Positions 40,312-54,988 are shown, counted from the stretch's first letter. The stretch: DNA of 64,000 nucleotides from Micromonospora thermarum (GCF_012034245.1 NZ_JAATEO010000003.1:186001-250000); one strand, 5' to 3'. Program-made: numbers and translations. Notes: generated from the letters alone by a model not told the origin.

Positions 40312-41865
40312 TCAGCGCACGAACTCGGCGGCTCCCGTGGCCAGGTCGAGCAGCGGCGCCGGGGCGACGCCGAGGACCAGGGTGGCGATCACGCCGATCA
40401 TCAGCGCGGCCGAGGTGAGCCCACCGGGGACGGTCACCGTCGGGGTCGACTCGCCGGGCTCGGAGAGCCACATCATCACGACCACCCGCAGGTACGGGAA
40501 GGCCAGCACCATGCTGGTCAGCACACCGGCGATCACCAGCCACGCCTGCCCGCCGTCCAGCGCCGGACCGAAGACCGCGAACTTGCTGGTGAAACCGCTG
40601 GTCAGCGGGATACCGGCGAACGCGAGCAGGATGAAGGTGAACAGCGCCGCGTAGAACGGCGAACGGCGGCCCAGGCCCGCCCACCGGGACAGGTGGGTCG
40701 CCTCCCCGTCGGCGTCCCGGACCAGGGTCACCACGGCGAACGCGGCCAGCACCGAGAAGCCGTACGCCACCAGGTAGAACATCGTCCCGGAGACGCCCTC
40801 GCTGTTCGGCGCGAGCACGCCGACCAGCAGGTAACCGGCGTTCGCGATCGACGAGTACGCGAGCAGCCGCTTGATGTCGGTCTGCGTGACCGCCAGCACC
40901 GCCCCGACCAGCATGGTCAGCACCGCCACCACGCCGAGGACCGGGGTGAAGTCCCACCGGGCCCCCTCGAACGCCACGTGGAAGACCCGCAGCAGGGCGC
41001 CGAACGCGGCGACCTTCGTGCAGGCGGCCATGAAGCCGGTGACCGGCGTGGGCGCACCCTGGTAGACGTCCGGCGTCCAGACGTGGAACGGCGCGGCGGC
41101 GGCCTTGAACAGCAGGCCGATGGCGAGCAGCGCCATGCCGGCGAAGAGCAGCACCGGGCTGGCCGGGCTGTCGGTGACGGCGGCGTGGACGGTGGCGAAG
41201 TCCACCCCGGCCGGGCGGTCCGGGATGCCGGCGGTGAAGCCGTACACCAGGGCGACGCCGAACAGGAAGAACGCCGAGGCGTACGCGCCGAGCATGAAGT
41301 ACTTCAGCGCCGCCTCCTGGCTCAGCAGGCGCCGGCGGCGGGCCAGCGCGCAGAGCAGGTAGAGCGGCAGCGAGAAGACCTCCAGCGCGATGAACATGGT
41401 CAGCAGGTCGTTCGCCGCCACGAAGATCAGCATGCCGCCGATCGCGAACGTGGTCAGCGGGTAGACCTCGGTGAGGCCGTTGGCGCCCTCGGCCTGCCGC
41501 CGGTCGTCGGCCGACTCGGCGGTGACCGCCGCCTGGGCCACGAACGCCCCGCCCCGCTCGACGGTGCGCTCACCGATGAGCAGCAGCGCCATCGCCGCGA
41601 GCACGAGGATCGCGCCCTGGAGGAAGAGGGCCGGGCCATCCACCGCGATCGCCCCACCGATGGTGATGAGGCGGTCGTCGGCGTTCAGCACGACCATGGT
41701 CAGCGCGGCGAGCACGGCCAGCAGCGCCACCGACAACTGCACCACGTGCCGCAGCCGCCGCGGGACGAACGCCTCGACCAGGACACCGACCAGCGCGGCG
41801 CCCAGCATGATGAGCGTCGGCGCGAGCGCCGCGTAGTCGATCGACGGCAGTTTCAGCTCAGTCAT
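40312..41865 (-). CDS. nuoN: NADH-quinone oxidoreductase subunit N
   Basis: This 517-residue protein is the NuoN antiporter-like membrane subunit of complex I, with about 14 helices. Key segments are LLTMFIALEVFSLPLYLLCAL (the helix-5 glutamate), LLFKAAAAPFHVWTPDVYQGAPTPV (helix-7 lysine and the broken helix) and VTQTDIKRLLAYSSIANAGY. Together with L and M it forms the proton-pumping arm. A hydrophilic insert (ESADDRRQAEGANG) lies in an early loop. The ATG at 41865 overlaps the nuoM stop (ATGA). It is the last gene of the operon. Confidence 0.95.
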   Translation of the reverse strand: MTELKLPSIDYAALAPTLIMLGAALVGVLVEAFVPRRLRHVVQLSVALLAVLAALTMVVLNADDRLITIGGAIAVDGPALFLQGAILVLAAMALLLIGERTVERGGAFVAQAAVTAESADDRRQAEGANGLTEVYPLTTFAIGGMLIFVAANDLLTMFIALEVFSLPLYLLCALARRRRLLSQEAALKYFMLGAYASAFFLFGVALVYGFTAGIPDRPAGVDFATVHAAVTDSPASPVLLFAGMALLAIGLLFKAAAAPFHVWTPDVYQGAPTPVTGFMAACTKVAAFGALLRVFHVAFEGARWDFTPVLGVVAVLTMLVGAVLAVTQTDIKRLLAYSSIANAGYLLVGVLAPNSEGVSGTMFYLVAYGFSVLAAFAVVTLVRDADGEATHLSRWAGLGRRSPFYAALFTFILLAFAGIPLTSGFTSKFAVFGPALDGGQAWLVIAGVLTSMVLAFPYLRVVVMMWLSEPGESTPTVTVPGGLTSAALMIGVIATLVLGVAPAPLLDLATGAAEFVR

Positions 41866-43478
41866 TTGGCCGCCTCCTGGACGTTGCCCACCGACGGGGC
41901 CGGGTCGGTCCTGCCGATGTCCTGCATGGTGGCCTGCACGGCCGGGTTGATCACGTCGGTGACCGGCTTCGGGTAGAAGCCGAGCAGCACGATCAGCGCG
42001 ATCAGCGGGGCCACCACGACCTTCTCGCGCAGGTTGAGGTCACGCTTCATGCCGTCGACCTCGGTCAGCGCCGGGTTGAGGGTGCCCTGGGTGGTGCGCT
42101 GCACCATCCACAGGACGTACGCGGCGGCCAGGATGATGCCGAGCGTGGCGATCACCGCCACCGGCTTGTTCACCGTGAAGGTGCCGATCAGCACCAGGAA
42201 CTCGGAGATGAACGGCGCGGTGCCGGGCAGCGCCAGCGAGGCGAGGCCGGCGAAGAAGAGCACCCCGGCCAGGACCGGGACCAGCTTGCCGGCGCCGCCG
42301 AAGTCGCTGATCAGGGCGGAGCCGCGCCGGGCGATCAGCATGCCGACGACCAGGAAGAGCAGGCCGGTGGCGAGACCGTGGTTGACCATGTACAGCACCG
42401 CGCCGGTGGCCGCCTGGCTGGTGAAGGCGAAGATGCCGACCCCGATGAAGCCGAAGTGGGCGATCGACGTGTACGACACGAGCCGCTTGAGGTCGTTCTG
42501 GCCGACCGCGAGCAGCGCCGCGTAGATGATGCCGATCAGGCCCAGCGCCAGCGCCCACGGGGCGAACCACTTGGCCGCGTCCGGGAACAGCGGGAGGCAG
42601 TAGCGCAGGATGCCGAACGTCCCGACCTTGTCCAGCACGCCGACCAGCAGGGCGGCGGCACCGGCCGGCGCCGCGCCACCGGCGTCCGGCAGCCAGGTGT
42701 GGAACGGGAAGAACGGCGCCTTGATCGCGAACGCGAGGAAGAACCCGAGGAACAGCCAGCGCTCGGTGCCGGTGGAGATGTCCACCTGGCTCAGCGCCAC
42801 CCAGTCGAACGTCTTCCCGCCGACCACCCACAGGCCGATCACCGCGGCGAGCATGAAGAGACCGCCGACCAGGGAGTAGAGGAAGAACTTGACCGCCGCG
42901 TACTGCCGCTGGTGGCCGCCGTAGCTGCCGATGAGGAAGTACATCGGCACCAGCATGACCTCGAAGAACACGTAGAACAGGAAGACGTCGGCGGCGGCGA
43001 AGACGCCGATCATCGTGCACTCGAGGACCAGCAGCAACGCGAAGTACATTGGCACCGACCGCTTCGAGGTAGCGGGGATTCCGGCGCGCGCCGGTCCATC
43101 CTGCCGGTCGGCGCCGGCTCCGCGGTCGGTCGCGGTCGGCGCCCCGGAACCCCCGTCCGCGTCGTGCCAGGACGCCAGGATCACCAGCGGCACCAGCACC
43201 GCGATCAGCATCAGCATGACCAGCGCGATGCCGTCGGCGGCGAAGGTGAAGTTGACGCCCCAGTTGGGGATCCACGGGTACGACTCGCGGAACTGGAACC
43301 GCTCACCGCCGGTCTGCCAGGTCACCCACATGACCACCGAGAGCGCCAGCACCAGCAACGACCAGCCAAGCGCCACCTGCTTGGCCAGTTCCGGCCGGTG
43401 ACGGGGCAGGAGGGCGACCACGAGGGCGCCGACGAGCGGCGCCACCGTGAGCACGGAGAGGAACGGAAAGTCGGACAT
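41862..43478 (-). CDS. nuoM: NADH-quinone oxidoreductase subunit M
   Basis: This 538-residue protein is the NuoM antiporter-like subunit. Signature parts are FYVFFEVMLVPMYFLIGSYG (with the essential glutamate), IKAPFFPFHTWLPDA and VGQNDLKRLVSYTSIAHFGF. Between helices 3 and 4 there is an extra hydrophilic stretch of about 35 residues (from DADGGSGAP to ATSKRS) that I do not expect in the family. The ATG at 43478 lies 79 bases after the nuoL stop, and the gene overlaps nuoN by 4 bases. Confidence 0.95.
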   Translation of the reverse strand: MSDFPFLSVLTVAPLVGALVVALLPRHRPELAKQVALGWSLLVLALSVVMWVTWQTGGERFQFRESYPWIPNWGVNFTFAADGIALVMLMLIAVLVPLVILASWHDADGGSGAPTATDRGAGADRQDGPARAGIPATSKRSVPMYFALLLVLECTMIGVFAAADVFLFYVFFEVMLVPMYFLIGSYGGHQRQYAAVKFFLYSLVGGLFMLAAVIGLWVVGGKTFDWVALSQVDISTGTERWLFLGFFLAFAIKAPFFPFHTWLPDAGGAAPAGAAALLVGVLDKVGTFGILRYCLPLFPDAAKWFAPWALALGLIGIIYAALLAVGQNDLKRLVSYTSIAHFGFIGVGIFAFTSQAATGAVLYMVNHGLATGLLFLVVGMLIARRGSALISDFGGAGKLVPVLAGVLFFAGLASLALPGTAPFISEFLVLIGTFTVNKPVAVIATLGIILAAAYVLWMVQRTTQGTLNPALTEVDGMKRDLNLREKVVVAPLIALIVLLGFYPKPVTDVINPAVQATMQDIGRTDPAPSVGNVQEAAK

Positions 43479-43557
43479 TACGCGGCCTTACCTCCGTCGT
43501 CACTGCGCGGTCCGCCGGCGACGGCCGCGTGCGAGGCCGACAGCCTCTTCAGGTCGA

Positions 43558-45513
<1,956 letters not shown>

Positions 45514-45526
45514 CACCGCAGGCCCC

Positions 45527-45844
45527 TCAGTACTTCAGCAGGTTGGCGTCATCGACGCTCGCCGAGCGCCGGGTCCGGAAGATCGCCATGATGATCGCGA
45601 GCCCGACCACGACCTCGGCCGCGGCCACCACCATCACGAAGAACGCCATGATCTGGCCGTTGAGGTCACCGTTGATCCGGCTGAAGGTGACCAGGGTCAG
45701 GTTGGCCGCGTTGAGCATCAGCTCGACGCACATGAACAGCACGATGGCGTTCCGCCGGATGAGCACCCCGGCGGCGCCGATGGTGAACAGCACCGCGGCG
45801 AGCACCAGGTAGTAGTTCGGTTCGACCGAGAAGAACTCGTTCAC
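45527..45844 (-). CDS. nuoK: NADH-quinone oxidoreductase subunit K
   Basis: This 105-residue protein has the three helices of NuoK, with the conserved glutamates in [19 protein letters not shown] and [15 protein letters not shown] that form part of the membrane proton channel. The GTG at 45844 overlaps the nuoJ stop (GTGA). Confidence 0.95.
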   Translation of the reverse strand: MNEFFSVEPNYYLVLAAVLFTIGAAGVLIRRNAIVLFMCVELMLNAANLTLVTFSRINGDLNGQIMAFFVMVVAAAEVVVGLAIIMAIFRTRRSASVDDANLLKY

Positions 45845-46611
45845 TTGTCGGTCCCCTTCAGCGAGATCTCCTCGGCGGTCAGCTCGCGGACCGGCAGGAT
45901 GTCCGGGGTGCTCCGCTCGGTCAGCCGGCCGTCGGGCAGGCGGGCCGGGGTGGCGACCGACGAGGAGGTGGCGAAGACACCCGGGCCGGGCTTCGGGCCG
46001 GGGTAGTTGCCGGGGCGGAACCGCGCCTTCATGGTGGCGACCTGGTCCAGCCTGTCCTCCTTGCGGCGCTCGATGTGCGCGAGCACCATCGCGCCGACCG
46101 CCGCGGTGATGAGCAGCGCCGAGGTCAGCTCGAACGCGAAGACGTACTTCGTGAACAGCAGCCGGGCGATGCCCTGCACGTTGCCCTCGGTGTTGGCCGC
46201 GGTCAGTCCGGCGGCGGTGCCGCCGTCCAGCGCCCGGTACACGCCGGTGCCCACCAGGCCGGCGAAGCCGAGCCCGAGGAGGATCGCCGCGACCCGCTGG
46301 CCCCGCAGCGTCTCGATCAGCGAGTCGGACGCGTCACGGCCGACCAGCATCAGCACGAACAGGAAGAGCATCATGATCGCGCCGGTGTAGACGATGATCT
46401 GCACCATGCCGATGAACGGCCCGGCCTGGAGCACGTAGAACACGCCCAGGCAGAGCATCGTCAGCACCAGCCAGAGCGCCGAGTGCACGGCGTTGCGCGC
46501 GGCGATCATGCCGATCGCGCCGAGCAGCGCCAGCGGCGCGAGGATCCAGAAGGTGACCGCCTCGCCGCCGGACACCGAGCCCGCCGCGGCGAGCACCGTC
46601 TGCGTGGTCAT
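45841..46611 (-). CDS. nuoJ: NADH-quinone oxidoreductase subunit J
   Basis: This 256-residue protein is NuoJ, with five helices and the family segments [20 protein letters not shown] and [20 protein letters not shown], whose central pi-bulge moves during quinone reduction. A soluble C-terminal tail of about 75 residues ([20 protein letters not shown] onward) is typical of actinobacteria. The ATG at 46611 overlaps the nuoI stop (ATGA). Confidence 0.95.
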   Translation of the reverse strand: MTTQTVLAAAGSVSGGEAVTFWILAPLALLGAIGMIAARNAVHSALWLVLTMLCLGVFYVLQAGPFIGMVQIIVYTGAIMMLFLFVLMLVGRDASDSLIETLRGQRVAAILLGLGFAGLVGTGVYRALDGGTAAGLTAANTEGNVQGIARLLFTKYVFAFELTSALLITAAVGAMVLAHIERRKEDRLDQVATMKARFRPGNYPGPKPGPGVFATSSSVATPARLPDGRLTERSTPDILPVRELTAEEISLKGTDK

Positions 46612-47243
46612 GCTCCGTCTCCCTTGCCGGCCCGTTGCGCGGCCTGCTCGGCACCGGGGAACGTGACCCCCGGGTGCTCGTCGAGCTGGTAGCGGCCGGG
46701 GCCCATCGGCGAGTGCTCCGCGCCAGCCGAGGTGCCCGGGTTCTCCAGCGCGCCGACGTAGTAGTCCTTCTCGCTGTCGCCGAGCCGCATCGGGTGCGGC
46801 GGCTGCTCCATGCCCGGCAGCAGCGGCGCGAGCAGCTGCTCCTTGGTGAAGATCAGATCCTGCCGGTTGTCCCGGGCCAGCTCGTACTCGTTGCTCATGG
46901 TGAGCGAACGGGTCGGGCAGGCCTCGATGCAGAGCCCGCAGAAGATGCAGCGGGCGTAGTTGATCTGGTAGACGCTGGCGTACCGCTCACCCGGGGAGAA
47001 GCGCTGCTCCTCGGTGTTGTCGCCACCCTCGACGTAGATCGCGTCCGCCGGGCAGGCCCAGGCGCAGAGCTCGCAGCCGATGCACTTCTCCAGGCCGTCC
47101 GGGTGCCGGTTGAGGATGTGCCGCCCGTGGTAGCGCGGCGCCGAGACCGGCGGCTTGAACGGGTAGTCGGTGGTGACGACCTTCTTGAACATGTGCGAGA
47201 AGGTGACCCCGAAGCCCTTGAACGTTCCGGTGATCGCGCCCAC
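46608..47243 (-). CDS. nuoI: NADH-quinone oxidoreductase subunit I
   Basis: This 211-residue protein carries the two [4Fe-4S] clusters N6a and N6b through [12 protein letters not shown] and [12 protein letters not shown], passing electrons toward cluster N2 in NuoB. The C-terminal extension after the ferredoxin fold is about 60 residues. The GTG at 47243 lies one base after the nuoH stop. Confidence 0.95.
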   Translation of the reverse strand: MGAITGTFKGFGVTFSHMFKKVVTTDYPFKPPVSAPRYHGRHILNRHPDGLEKCIGCELCAWACPADAIYVEGGDNTEEQRFSPGERYASVYQINYARCIFCGLCIEACPTRSLTMSNEYELARDNRQDLIFTKEQLLAPLLPGMEQPPHPMRLGDSEKDYYVGALENPGTSAGAEHSPMGPGRYQLDEHPGVTFPGAEQAAQRAGKGDGA

Positions 47244-47244
47244 G

Positions 47245-48591
47245 TCACACCTCCCTGGAATCCGTGCCGGCGGCGATGTTGGCCGGCTCCCGCTCGGCGA
47301 CGACGCGCCGGGTCCGCGGGCTCGGTGGCACCTGAAGGTCCAGCGGGGGCAGCGGGAAGCTGCCCGGTGGACGGTTGTTGACCTGCTCCGCCAGCGTCGG
47401 CTTCGGCGTCGGCTTGCGGGTCGGCCAGAACAGCGTGGCGAGCAGGAGGAGGCCGGCGGGGATGCCGACCGCGATCAGCTTGCTGCGGTTGTCCCAGTCC
47501 TCGATCGACCGCAGGCCGGAGAGCACCAGGATCCAGACCAGGTTGATCGGGAGCAGGACCTTCCACCCGAAGCGCATGAACTGGTCGTAGCGCAGCCGGG
47601 GCAGCGTGCCCCGCAGCCAGACGAAGACGAAGACCAGGGCGACGACCTTGCCGAAGAACCACAGCATCGGCCACCAGCCGGAGTTCGCTCCCTCCCAGAT
47701 GGTGATCGGCCACGGCGCGTGCCAGCCGCCGAGGAAGAGCGTCACGGTGACCGCGGACATCGTCACCATCGCCACGTACTCGCTGAGCATGAAGAGTGCG
47801 AACTTCAGCGAGCTGTACTCGGTCATGAAGCCCGCGACCAGCTCCGACTCCGCCTCCGGCAGGTCGAACGGCGCGCGGTTCGTCTCACCGACCGTGGCGA
47901 TGAAGAAGATGATGAAGCTCGGCAGCAGCAGGATCGCGTACCAGCCGGGCGCCGGGATCTCGGTGCCGAACACGGTCAGCCGGGTGGCGTCGCCCTGCTT
48001 GGCGACGATCCCGCTGGTCGACATCGTGCCGGCGGTCATGAACACCGCGACGATGCTCAGGCCCATCGCGACCTCGTACGAGATCATCTGGGCGGTGGAG
48101 CGCAGACCACCGAGCAGCGGGTACGTCGAGCCGGAGGCCCACCCGCCCAGCACGACGCCGTAGACGGCCAGCGAGGAGCAGGCCAGCACCACCAGCACCG
48201 CCACCGGCACGTCGGTGACCTGCAGCGGCGTCCAGTGCCCGAAGATGCTGACCATCGGGCCGAACGGGATCACCGACAGCGCGGTGACCGCACAGACCAC
48301 CGAGATGACCGGCGCGAAGAAGTAGACGACCTTGTCCGCGGCCTTCGGAAGGATGTCCTCCTTGAAGGCCATCTTCAGGCCGTCGGCGAGGGTCTGGAGC
48401 AGGCCGAACGGGCCGACCTGGTTCGGGCCGGGCCGCACCGCCATCCGACCGACGACCCGCCGCTCGAACCAGACCCCGAGCAGGGTGGCGAGCAGACCGA
48501 AGGCGAACGCGAAGACGATCTTGCCGAGGACCAGCCACCACGGGTCCCGGCCGAAGTCCGCCAGCGTCGGGTCCTGCGCGAGGAAGGTCAT
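47245..48591 (-). CDS. nuoH: NADH-quinone oxidoreductase subunit H
   Basis: This 448-residue protein is NuoH, the membrane subunit that forms most of the quinone channel. It has eight or more helices and the segments [58 protein letters not shown] and [19 protein letters not shown]. The cytoplasmic C-terminal tail of about 60 Pro-rich residues is longer than in Escherichia coli. The ATG at 48591 overlaps the nuoG stop (ATGA). Confidence 0.95.
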   Translation of the reverse strand: MTFLAQDPTLADFGRDPWWLVLGKIVFAFAFGLLATLLGVWFERRVVGRMAVRPGPNQVGPFGLLQTLADGLKMAFKEDILPKAADKVVYFFAPVISVVCAVTALSVIPFGPMVSIFGHWTPLQVTDVPVAVLVVLACSSLAVYGVVLGGWASGSTYPLLGGLRSTAQMISYEVAMGLSIVAVFMTAGTMSTSGIVAKQGDATRLTVFGTEIPAPGWYAILLLPSFIIFFIATVGETNRAPFDLPEAESELVAGFMTEYSSLKFALFMLSEYVAMVTMSAVTVTLFLGGWHAPWPITIWEGANSGWWPMLWFFGKVVALVFVFVWLRGTLPRLRYDQFMRFGWKVLLPINLVWILVLSGLRSIEDWDNRSKLIAVGIPAGLLLLATLFWPTRKPTPKPTLAEQVNNRPPGSFPLPPLDLQVPPSPRTRRVVAEREPANIAAGTDSREV

Positions 48592-51101
48592 GAGACACCC
48601 CCGGAGTTGAGGAGCGGGCCGGGACGGCCGGCGACGTCGGCGGTGACCGGCGCGTCGGCCTGCTGGGGAACGGCCGACGTGGTCGCGGCGGAGACCCGCA
48701 CGATCGCGCCGGACGTGGCGCCCAGGCTGCGGCGGACCGTCGAGCCGGGCGAGTTGGTCGGCAGCCAGACGACGCCGTCCGGCATCTCGGTCACCGCGGC
48801 CGGAAGCGTGATCGCGCCCCGGTCGGTGCCGACGGTCACCGGGTCGCCGTCGGCCACGCCGATCGCCTCCGCGGTGCCCTTGCCCAGCCGGACCACCGGC
48901 GGGCGGGCGGTGCCCGCGAGGTGCTCGTCGCCGTCGGTCAGGCTGCCCAGGTCGATCAGCTGGTGCCAGGTGGCGAGCACCGCCTCGCCGGCGCCGGGCT
49001 CCGGCACCGTCACCGGGGCCACCGACGGCGCGGCCGGCCGGGTGGTGCGGGTATGCGGCAGGCCGCCCAGCTCGCGGCGGACGGTCGGCACGTCGGCGGT
49101 GCCGAGCCGCACGTCGAGGTGCGCGGCGAGCGCGTCCAGCACCCGGCCGTCGGTCATCGCCGCGGTGTGCAGGACCGCCTCGAAGGTCCGCAGCCGCCCC
49201 TCCCAGTCCAGGAAGCTGCCGGCCTTCTCGACCACCGGGGCGACCGGGAAGACGACGTCGGCCCGCCGGGCCACCGCGCTGTTCCGCAGTTCCAGGCTGA
49301 CCAGGAACGGCACCGCGTCCAGCGCCGCCTCGGCCTGGCGCGGGTCGGCCAGGTCGGCCGGGTCGACCCCGGCCACCACCAGCGCGCCGAGCTGGCCGGC
49401 GGCCGCCGCGGCGAGGATGCCGTCGGTGTCGCGGCCGGCCTGGCTGGGGATGACGCCGGCCGGGATGTCCCACGCCTCGCCCAGCTCGGCCCGCGCGGCC
49501 GGCTCGGTGACCAGCCGGCCACCGGGGAGCAGGTTCGGCAGGCAACCCGCGTCGACCGCGCCGCGGTCACCGGCGCGTCGCGGCACCCAGGCCAGCTTCG
49601 CGCCGGTACGCCGGGCGACGTCCGCCGCGGCGGAGAGCCCGCCCGGCACGGCACCCAGCCGCTCGCCGACGATCAGGATGGCCCCCGGCTGGCTCAGCGC
49701 CTCGGCGACCGTGGCGTGCTCGGCGAGCACGCTCGCCTCCTCGCCCGGAACCACCCGGGCCAGCTTGGCGCCGAGCTTCTCCAGGCCGCGCGTCGCGAAC
49801 GGCGCGAGCGCGTACACCGTCAGGGTCTTCTTCAGGTACGCCTTGCGCAGCCGCAGGAAGAGGATCGGGCACTCCTCCTCCGGCTCCAGGCCGACCAGAA
49901 CCACCGCTGGCGCCTTCTCGACGTCGGCGTAGGTGACGTCGGTGCTGCCGGCGACGGAACTGGCCAGGAAGTCGGCCTCCTCGCGGGAGACCGGGCGGGC
50001 CCGGAAGTCGATGTCGTTGGTGTTCAGCGCGATCCGGGCGAACTTCGCGTACGCGTACGCGTCCTCGACGGTCAACCGGCCGCCGGTGAGCACGGCCGTG
50101 CCCTGCCCGCCGTCCCGCGCCGCGCGGAGGCCCTCGGCGGCGACGGTCAGCGCCTCGCTCCACGACGCCTCGCGCAGCTCACCGGTGCGCGCGTCCCGCA
50201 CCAGCGGGGTGGTGAGCCGGTCGAAGGCGCGGGCGTACTGGAAGCCCCAGCGTCCCTTGTCGCAGTTCCACTCCTCGTTGACCGCCGGGTCGTCGCCGGC
50301 CAGCCGCCGCAGCACCTTGCCGCGTCGCCAGTCGGTGCGCTGGGCGCAGCCGGCCGAGCAGTGCTCGCAGACGCTCGGGCTGGAGACCAGGTCGAAGGGG
50401 CGGGCCCGGAACCGGTACTGCGCGCCGGTCAGCGCGCCCACCGGGCAGATCTGGACCGTGTTGCCGGAGAAGTACGAGTTGAACGGCACGTCCCCGTCGT
50501 CGCCCTCGGTGCCGTACGCCTCGTCCCGATAGATGTTGATCTCCTCGGCGGAAGACCGGTTCATCAGGTCGATGAACTTGTCACCGGCGATCTCCTCCGA
50601 GAACCGGGTGCAGCGCTGGCAGAGGACGCAGCGCTCGCGGTCGAGCAGCACTTGCGTGCTGATCTCCATCGGCTTCTCGTACTCCCGCTTGTGCTCGTGG
50701 AACCGGGAGTCGGTGCGGCCGGTCGACATCGCCTGGTTCTGCAACGGGCACTCGCCGCCCTTGTCGCACATCGGGCAGTCGAGGGGGTGGTTCACCAGCA
50801 GCAGCTCCATGATCCCCTCCTGCGCCTTCTTAGCGACCGGGGAGGTGAGCTGCGTCTTCACGACCATGCCGTCGGCGACGGTCTGGGTGCAGGAGGCGAC
50901 CGGCTTGCGCTGCCCCTCCACCTCGACCAGGCACTGGCGGCAGGCGCCGGCCGGGGCCAGCAGCGGGTGGTCGCAGAACCGCGGGATCTCGATGCCCATC
51001 TGCTCGGCGACCCGGATCAGCAGCGTCCCCTTGGGAGCGGTGACCTGGATCCCGTCGATGGTGAGCGTGACCGTCTCGGTCTGCTTGGCTACATCGGTCA
51101 T
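48588..51101 (-). CDS. nuoG: NADH-quinone oxidoreductase subunit G
   Basis: This 837-residue protein is NuoG. The N-terminal ferredoxin domain has [15 protein letters not shown] and a further cysteine in ASCTQT for the [2Fe-2S] cluster. Next come the [17 protein letters not shown] and [18 protein letters not shown] segments for [4Fe-4S] clusters, and CEHCSAGC for the extra N7-type cluster. The rest is a molybdopterin-oxidoreductase-like domain without a cofactor. The ATG at 51101 directly follows one copy of the 55-bp nuo junction repeat, which supplies GAAGGGCG as a weak ribosome site. Confidence 0.95.
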   Translation of the reverse strand: MTDVAKQTETVTLTIDGIQVTAPKGTLLIRVAEQMGIEIPRFCDHPLLAPAGACRQCLVEVEGQRKPVASCTQTVADGMVVKTQLTSPVAKKAQEGIMELLLVNHPLDCPMCDKGGECPLQNQAMSTGRTDSRFHEHKREYEKPMEISTQVLLDRERCVLCQRCTRFSEEIAGDKFIDLMNRSSAEEINIYRDEAYGTEGDDGDVPFNSYFSGNTVQICPVGALTGAQYRFRARPFDLVSSPSVCEHCSAGCAQRTDWRRGKVLRRLAGDDPAVNEEWNCDKGRWGFQYARAFDRLTTPLVRDARTGELREASWSEALTVAAEGLRAARDGGQGTAVLTGGRLTVEDAYAYAKFARIALNTNDIDFRARPVSREEADFLASSVAGSTDVTYADVEKAPAVVLVGLEPEEECPILFLRLRKAYLKKTLTVYALAPFATRGLEKLGAKLARVVPGEEASVLAEHATVAEALSQPGAILIVGERLGAVPGGLSAAADVARRTGAKLAWVPRRAGDRGAVDAGCLPNLLPGGRLVTEPAARAELGEAWDIPAGVIPSQAGRDTDGILAAAAAGQLGALVVAGVDPADLADPRQAEAALDAVPFLVSLELRNSAVARRADVVFPVAPVVEKAGSFLDWEGRLRTFEAVLHTAAMTDGRVLDALAAHLDVRLGTADVPTVRRELGGLPHTRTTRPAAPSVAPVTVPEPGAGEAVLATWHQLIDLGSLTDGDEHLAGTARPPVVRLGKGTAEAIGVADGDPVTVGTDRGAITLPAAVTEMPDGVVWLPTNSPGSTVRRSLGATSGAIVRVSAATTSAVPQQADAPVTADVAGRPGPLLNSGGVS

Positions 51102-51156
51102 CAGAGTCGCCCTTCATTCGCGACTGCGGGACTCGCAAGCTCATTCCTCGCGCTCA
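51102..51156 (-). repeat. 55-bp junction repeat, copy A (nuoF-nuoG)
   Basis: The whole spacer between the nuoF stop and the nuoG start is a near copy of the nuoD-nuoE junction at 53610-53665. On the minus strand both begin TGAGCGCGAGGA, contain GAGCTTGCG and GTCGCGAA, and end GCGACTC just before the start codon. Confidence 0.8.
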
Positions 51157-52469
<1,313 letters not shown>

Positions 52470-52473
<4 letters not shown>

Positions 52474-53609
52474 TTCTGGGCCCCCCTGTCGCTCGCGTTG
52501 GGGGAGCCCGCACCGGCCCCCGCCTCCGCTTCCCTGAGGTTGCGCTCCTGCGCCCCGGCCTCGTCGCCGGCGGGCTTGCCGTCGCCGGCCGGCGGGTTCG
52601 CCGCCGCGCCCGCGGCCTCGGCCTCCTGTGCGTCGCGGGGCGACGGGGGTACGCCGTCCGCCGGCACCTTCGTGCCCGGCGCGTCGGGGACCGCCGTCTG
52701 CGCGTCCGGCTGCCGGGTCTCGGCCGCCCGCACCTCGGGCGACTTGGCGTCCGGCGCCTTGACGTCCCGCGTGGTGCTGCCGGCCGCCGCGGCCGCCGGA
52801 GCCGGCTCGCCCGCGCCGGCGTTGCCGGCCGGTCGCGCGCCGTTGCCCGCGGCCGGCGTGCCGGCCTCCGCCTTCGCGGCCGGAGCCGGCTTCGGAGCCG
52901 CGGCCTTCGCCTTCTCGGCGGCCTCCGCCTTGCTGCGGATGGGCGTGTTCGGGTCGAATCCGGACACCGCGATGCCGTGCTCCTGCGCCAGCCGAAGCCC
53001 GCGCAGGGTCGGCTCGCCCGGGACGCCGTCGGCGACCGCGCCCTCGCGCTCGTCGGCGAACCCGGCGAGCTGCACCGACATCTCCTTGAGCGTGCAGAGC
53101 CGGGCACCCCGGCTCGGCACCGGGCGTCCCCCGGCGCGCAGCTCGTCGACCACGCCGACCGCCGTCTGCGGGTCCACGTTGTCGAAGAAGTCGTAGTTGA
53201 CCGTCATCACCGGGCCGTAGTCGCACGCCGCCAGGCACTCGGCGTGCTCCAGGGTGATCGTCCCGTCGGCGGTGGTCTCGTCGTGCCCGACGCCGAGGTG
53301 CTCGGCGAGGGTGTCGTAGACCTCCTGGCCGCCCAGCACGTTGCACATCGTGTTGGTGCAGACGCTGACCAGCCAGTCACCGGTCGGGCGGCGCTTGTAC
53401 ATCGTGTAGAAGGAGGCCACCGCGCCGACCTGGGCCTTGTTCAGTCCCAGCACCTCCGCGCAGAACGCGATGCCGGCCGGGGAGACGTACCCCTCCTCGG
53501 ACTGCACCAGGTGCAGCAGCGGCAGCAGCGCCGAGCGGGACCGGTCAGCCGGGTAGCGGGCGATGATCTCCCGTGCCCGCGCCCGGGTCTCTTCGGTGAA
53601 AACAGTCAT
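52470..53609 (-). CDS. nuoE: NADH-quinone oxidoreductase subunit E with long disordered tail
   Basis: This 379-residue protein begins with a normal NuoE. The thioredoxin-like domain holds [2Fe-2S] cluster N1a through C84 and C89 (SVCTNTMCNV) and C125 and C129 (ECLAACD). After about residue 230 it continues for some 150 residues of Ala, Pro, Gly, Lys and Glu in low-complexity order, with no recognisable fold. NuoE is usually 160-250 residues. The ATG at 53609 follows copy B of the junction repeat; an upstream frame extends into that repeat but has no better start. It overlaps nuoF by 4 bases. Confidence 0.93.
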
Positions 53610-53665
53610 CGGAGTCGCCTTTCCGTTCGCGACCGCGGGGCCCGCAAGCTCGCTCCTCGCGCTCA
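53610..53665 (-). repeat. 56-bp junction repeat, copy B (nuoD-nuoE)
   Basis: This copy spans from the nuoD stop codon, which is its first three bases, to the base before the nuoE ATG. It differs from copy A by about ten substitutions and one indel and supplies GGAAAGGCG ahead of nuoE. Confidence 0.8.
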
Positions 53666-54988
53666 CCGGTCACACCCGCCCATGACCGGGTCCAGCGAGG
53701 CGCCGCCGGCGATCACGTCGGCGATCAGGCCGCCCTCGGCCATCGCCGGGAGGGCCTGGAGGTTGACGAAGCTCGGCTCGCGGTAGTGCACCCGGTACGG
53801 CCGGGTGCCGCCGTCGGAGACCGCGTGCACGCCCAGCTCGCCGCGCGGCGACTCGACCGCGACGTAGACCTGGCCCGGCGGGACCCGGAAGCCCTCGGTG
53901 ACGAGCTTGAAGTGGTGGATCAGCGACTCCATCGACTGACCCATGATCTTCGCGACGTGCTCCAGCGAGTTGCCCATGCCGTCGACGCCGATGGCGAGCT
54001 GCGCCGGCCATGCGATCTTCTTGTCGGCCACCATCACCGGGCCCGGCTTGAGCCGGTCCAGCGCCTGCTCGACCAGCTTCAGCGACTCCCGCATCTCGGC
54101 GAGCCGGACCAGGTAGCGGCCCCACACGTCGCCGTCGGTGTGCGTCGGCACGTCGAACTCGTACGTCTCGTAGCCGCAGTACGGCATGGTCTTGCGCAGG
54201 TCCCAGGCCAGCCCGGCGGAGCGCAGCACCGGGCCGGTCACGCCGAGCGCGACACAGCCGGTCACGTCGAGCACCGCCACGTTCTGCGTCCGCTCGAGCC
54301 AGATCGGCTGGCCGGAGAGCAGGTTCTCGTAGTCCTTGAGCTTCTTCGGCATCAGCTTCAGGAAGTCGCGGATCTTGGCGACCGCCTCGTCCGGCACGTC
54401 CTGCGCCACGCCGCCCGGCCGGACGTACGCGTGGTTCATCCGCAGGCCGGTGATCAGCTCGAAGATCTCCAGGATGTGCTCCCGCTCGCGGAAGCCGTAC
54501 AGCATCATGTTGACCGCGCCCAGCTCCATGGCCGTGGTGGCCACCCAGACCAGGTGCGAGGAGATCCGGTTCAGCTCCATCATCAGCACCCGGATGGTGG
54601 TCGCCCGCTCCGTGATCTGCTCCTCGATGCCGAGCAGCTTCTCCACCGCCAGCGCGTACGCCGTCTCGTTGAACAGCGGCGACAGGTAGTCCATCCGGGT
54701 CACGAACGTCGAGCCCTGGACCCAGTTGCGGTACTCCAGGTTCTTCTCGATGCCGGTGTGCAGGTAGCCGACGACCGAGCGGGCCTCGCGGACCGTCTCG
54801 CCCTCCAGCTCCAGGATCAGCCGGAGCACGCCGTGCGTGGACGGGTGCTGCGGACCCATGTTGACGACGATCCGCTCGTCGTTGATCGGGTCGGTGCCGG
54901 AGACGACGTCGTCCCAGTCCCCACCCGTGACGGTGAAGACCTTGCCCTCGGTGGTCTCGCGCTCGGTGGCGTAGTTGGACGCGGTCAC
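53663..54988 (-). CDS. nuoD: NADH-quinone oxidoreductase subunit D
   Basis: This 441-residue protein is NuoD, the 49-kDa-type subunit that forms the quinone site with NuoB. Diagnostic segments are [20 protein letters not shown] (quinone-site histidine), [31 protein letters not shown] and [20 protein letters not shown]. The GTG at 54988 overlaps the nuoC stop (GTGA); a longer frame runs upstream through nuoC but is a shadow. Confidence 0.95.
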   Translation of the reverse strand: MTASNYATERETTEGKVFTVTGGDWDDVVSGTDPINDERIVVNMGPQHPSTHGVLRLILELEGETVREARSVVGYLHTGIEKNLEYRNWVQGSTFVTRMDYLSPLFNETAYALAVEKLLGIEEQITERATTIRVLMMELNRISSHLVWVATTAMELGAVNMMLYGFREREHILEIFELITGLRMNHAYVRPGGVAQDVPDEAVAKIRDFLKLMPKKLKDYENLLSGQPIWLERTQNVAVLDVTGCVALGVTGPVLRSAGLAWDLRKTMPYCGYETYEFDVPTHTDGDVWGRYLVRLAEMRESLKLVEQALDRLKPGPVMVADKKIAWPAQLAIGVDGMGNSLEHVAKIMGQSMESLIHHFKLVTEGFRVPPGQVYVAVESPRGELGVHAVSDGGTRPYRVHYREPSFVNLQALPAMAEGGLIADVIAGGASLDPVMGGCDR

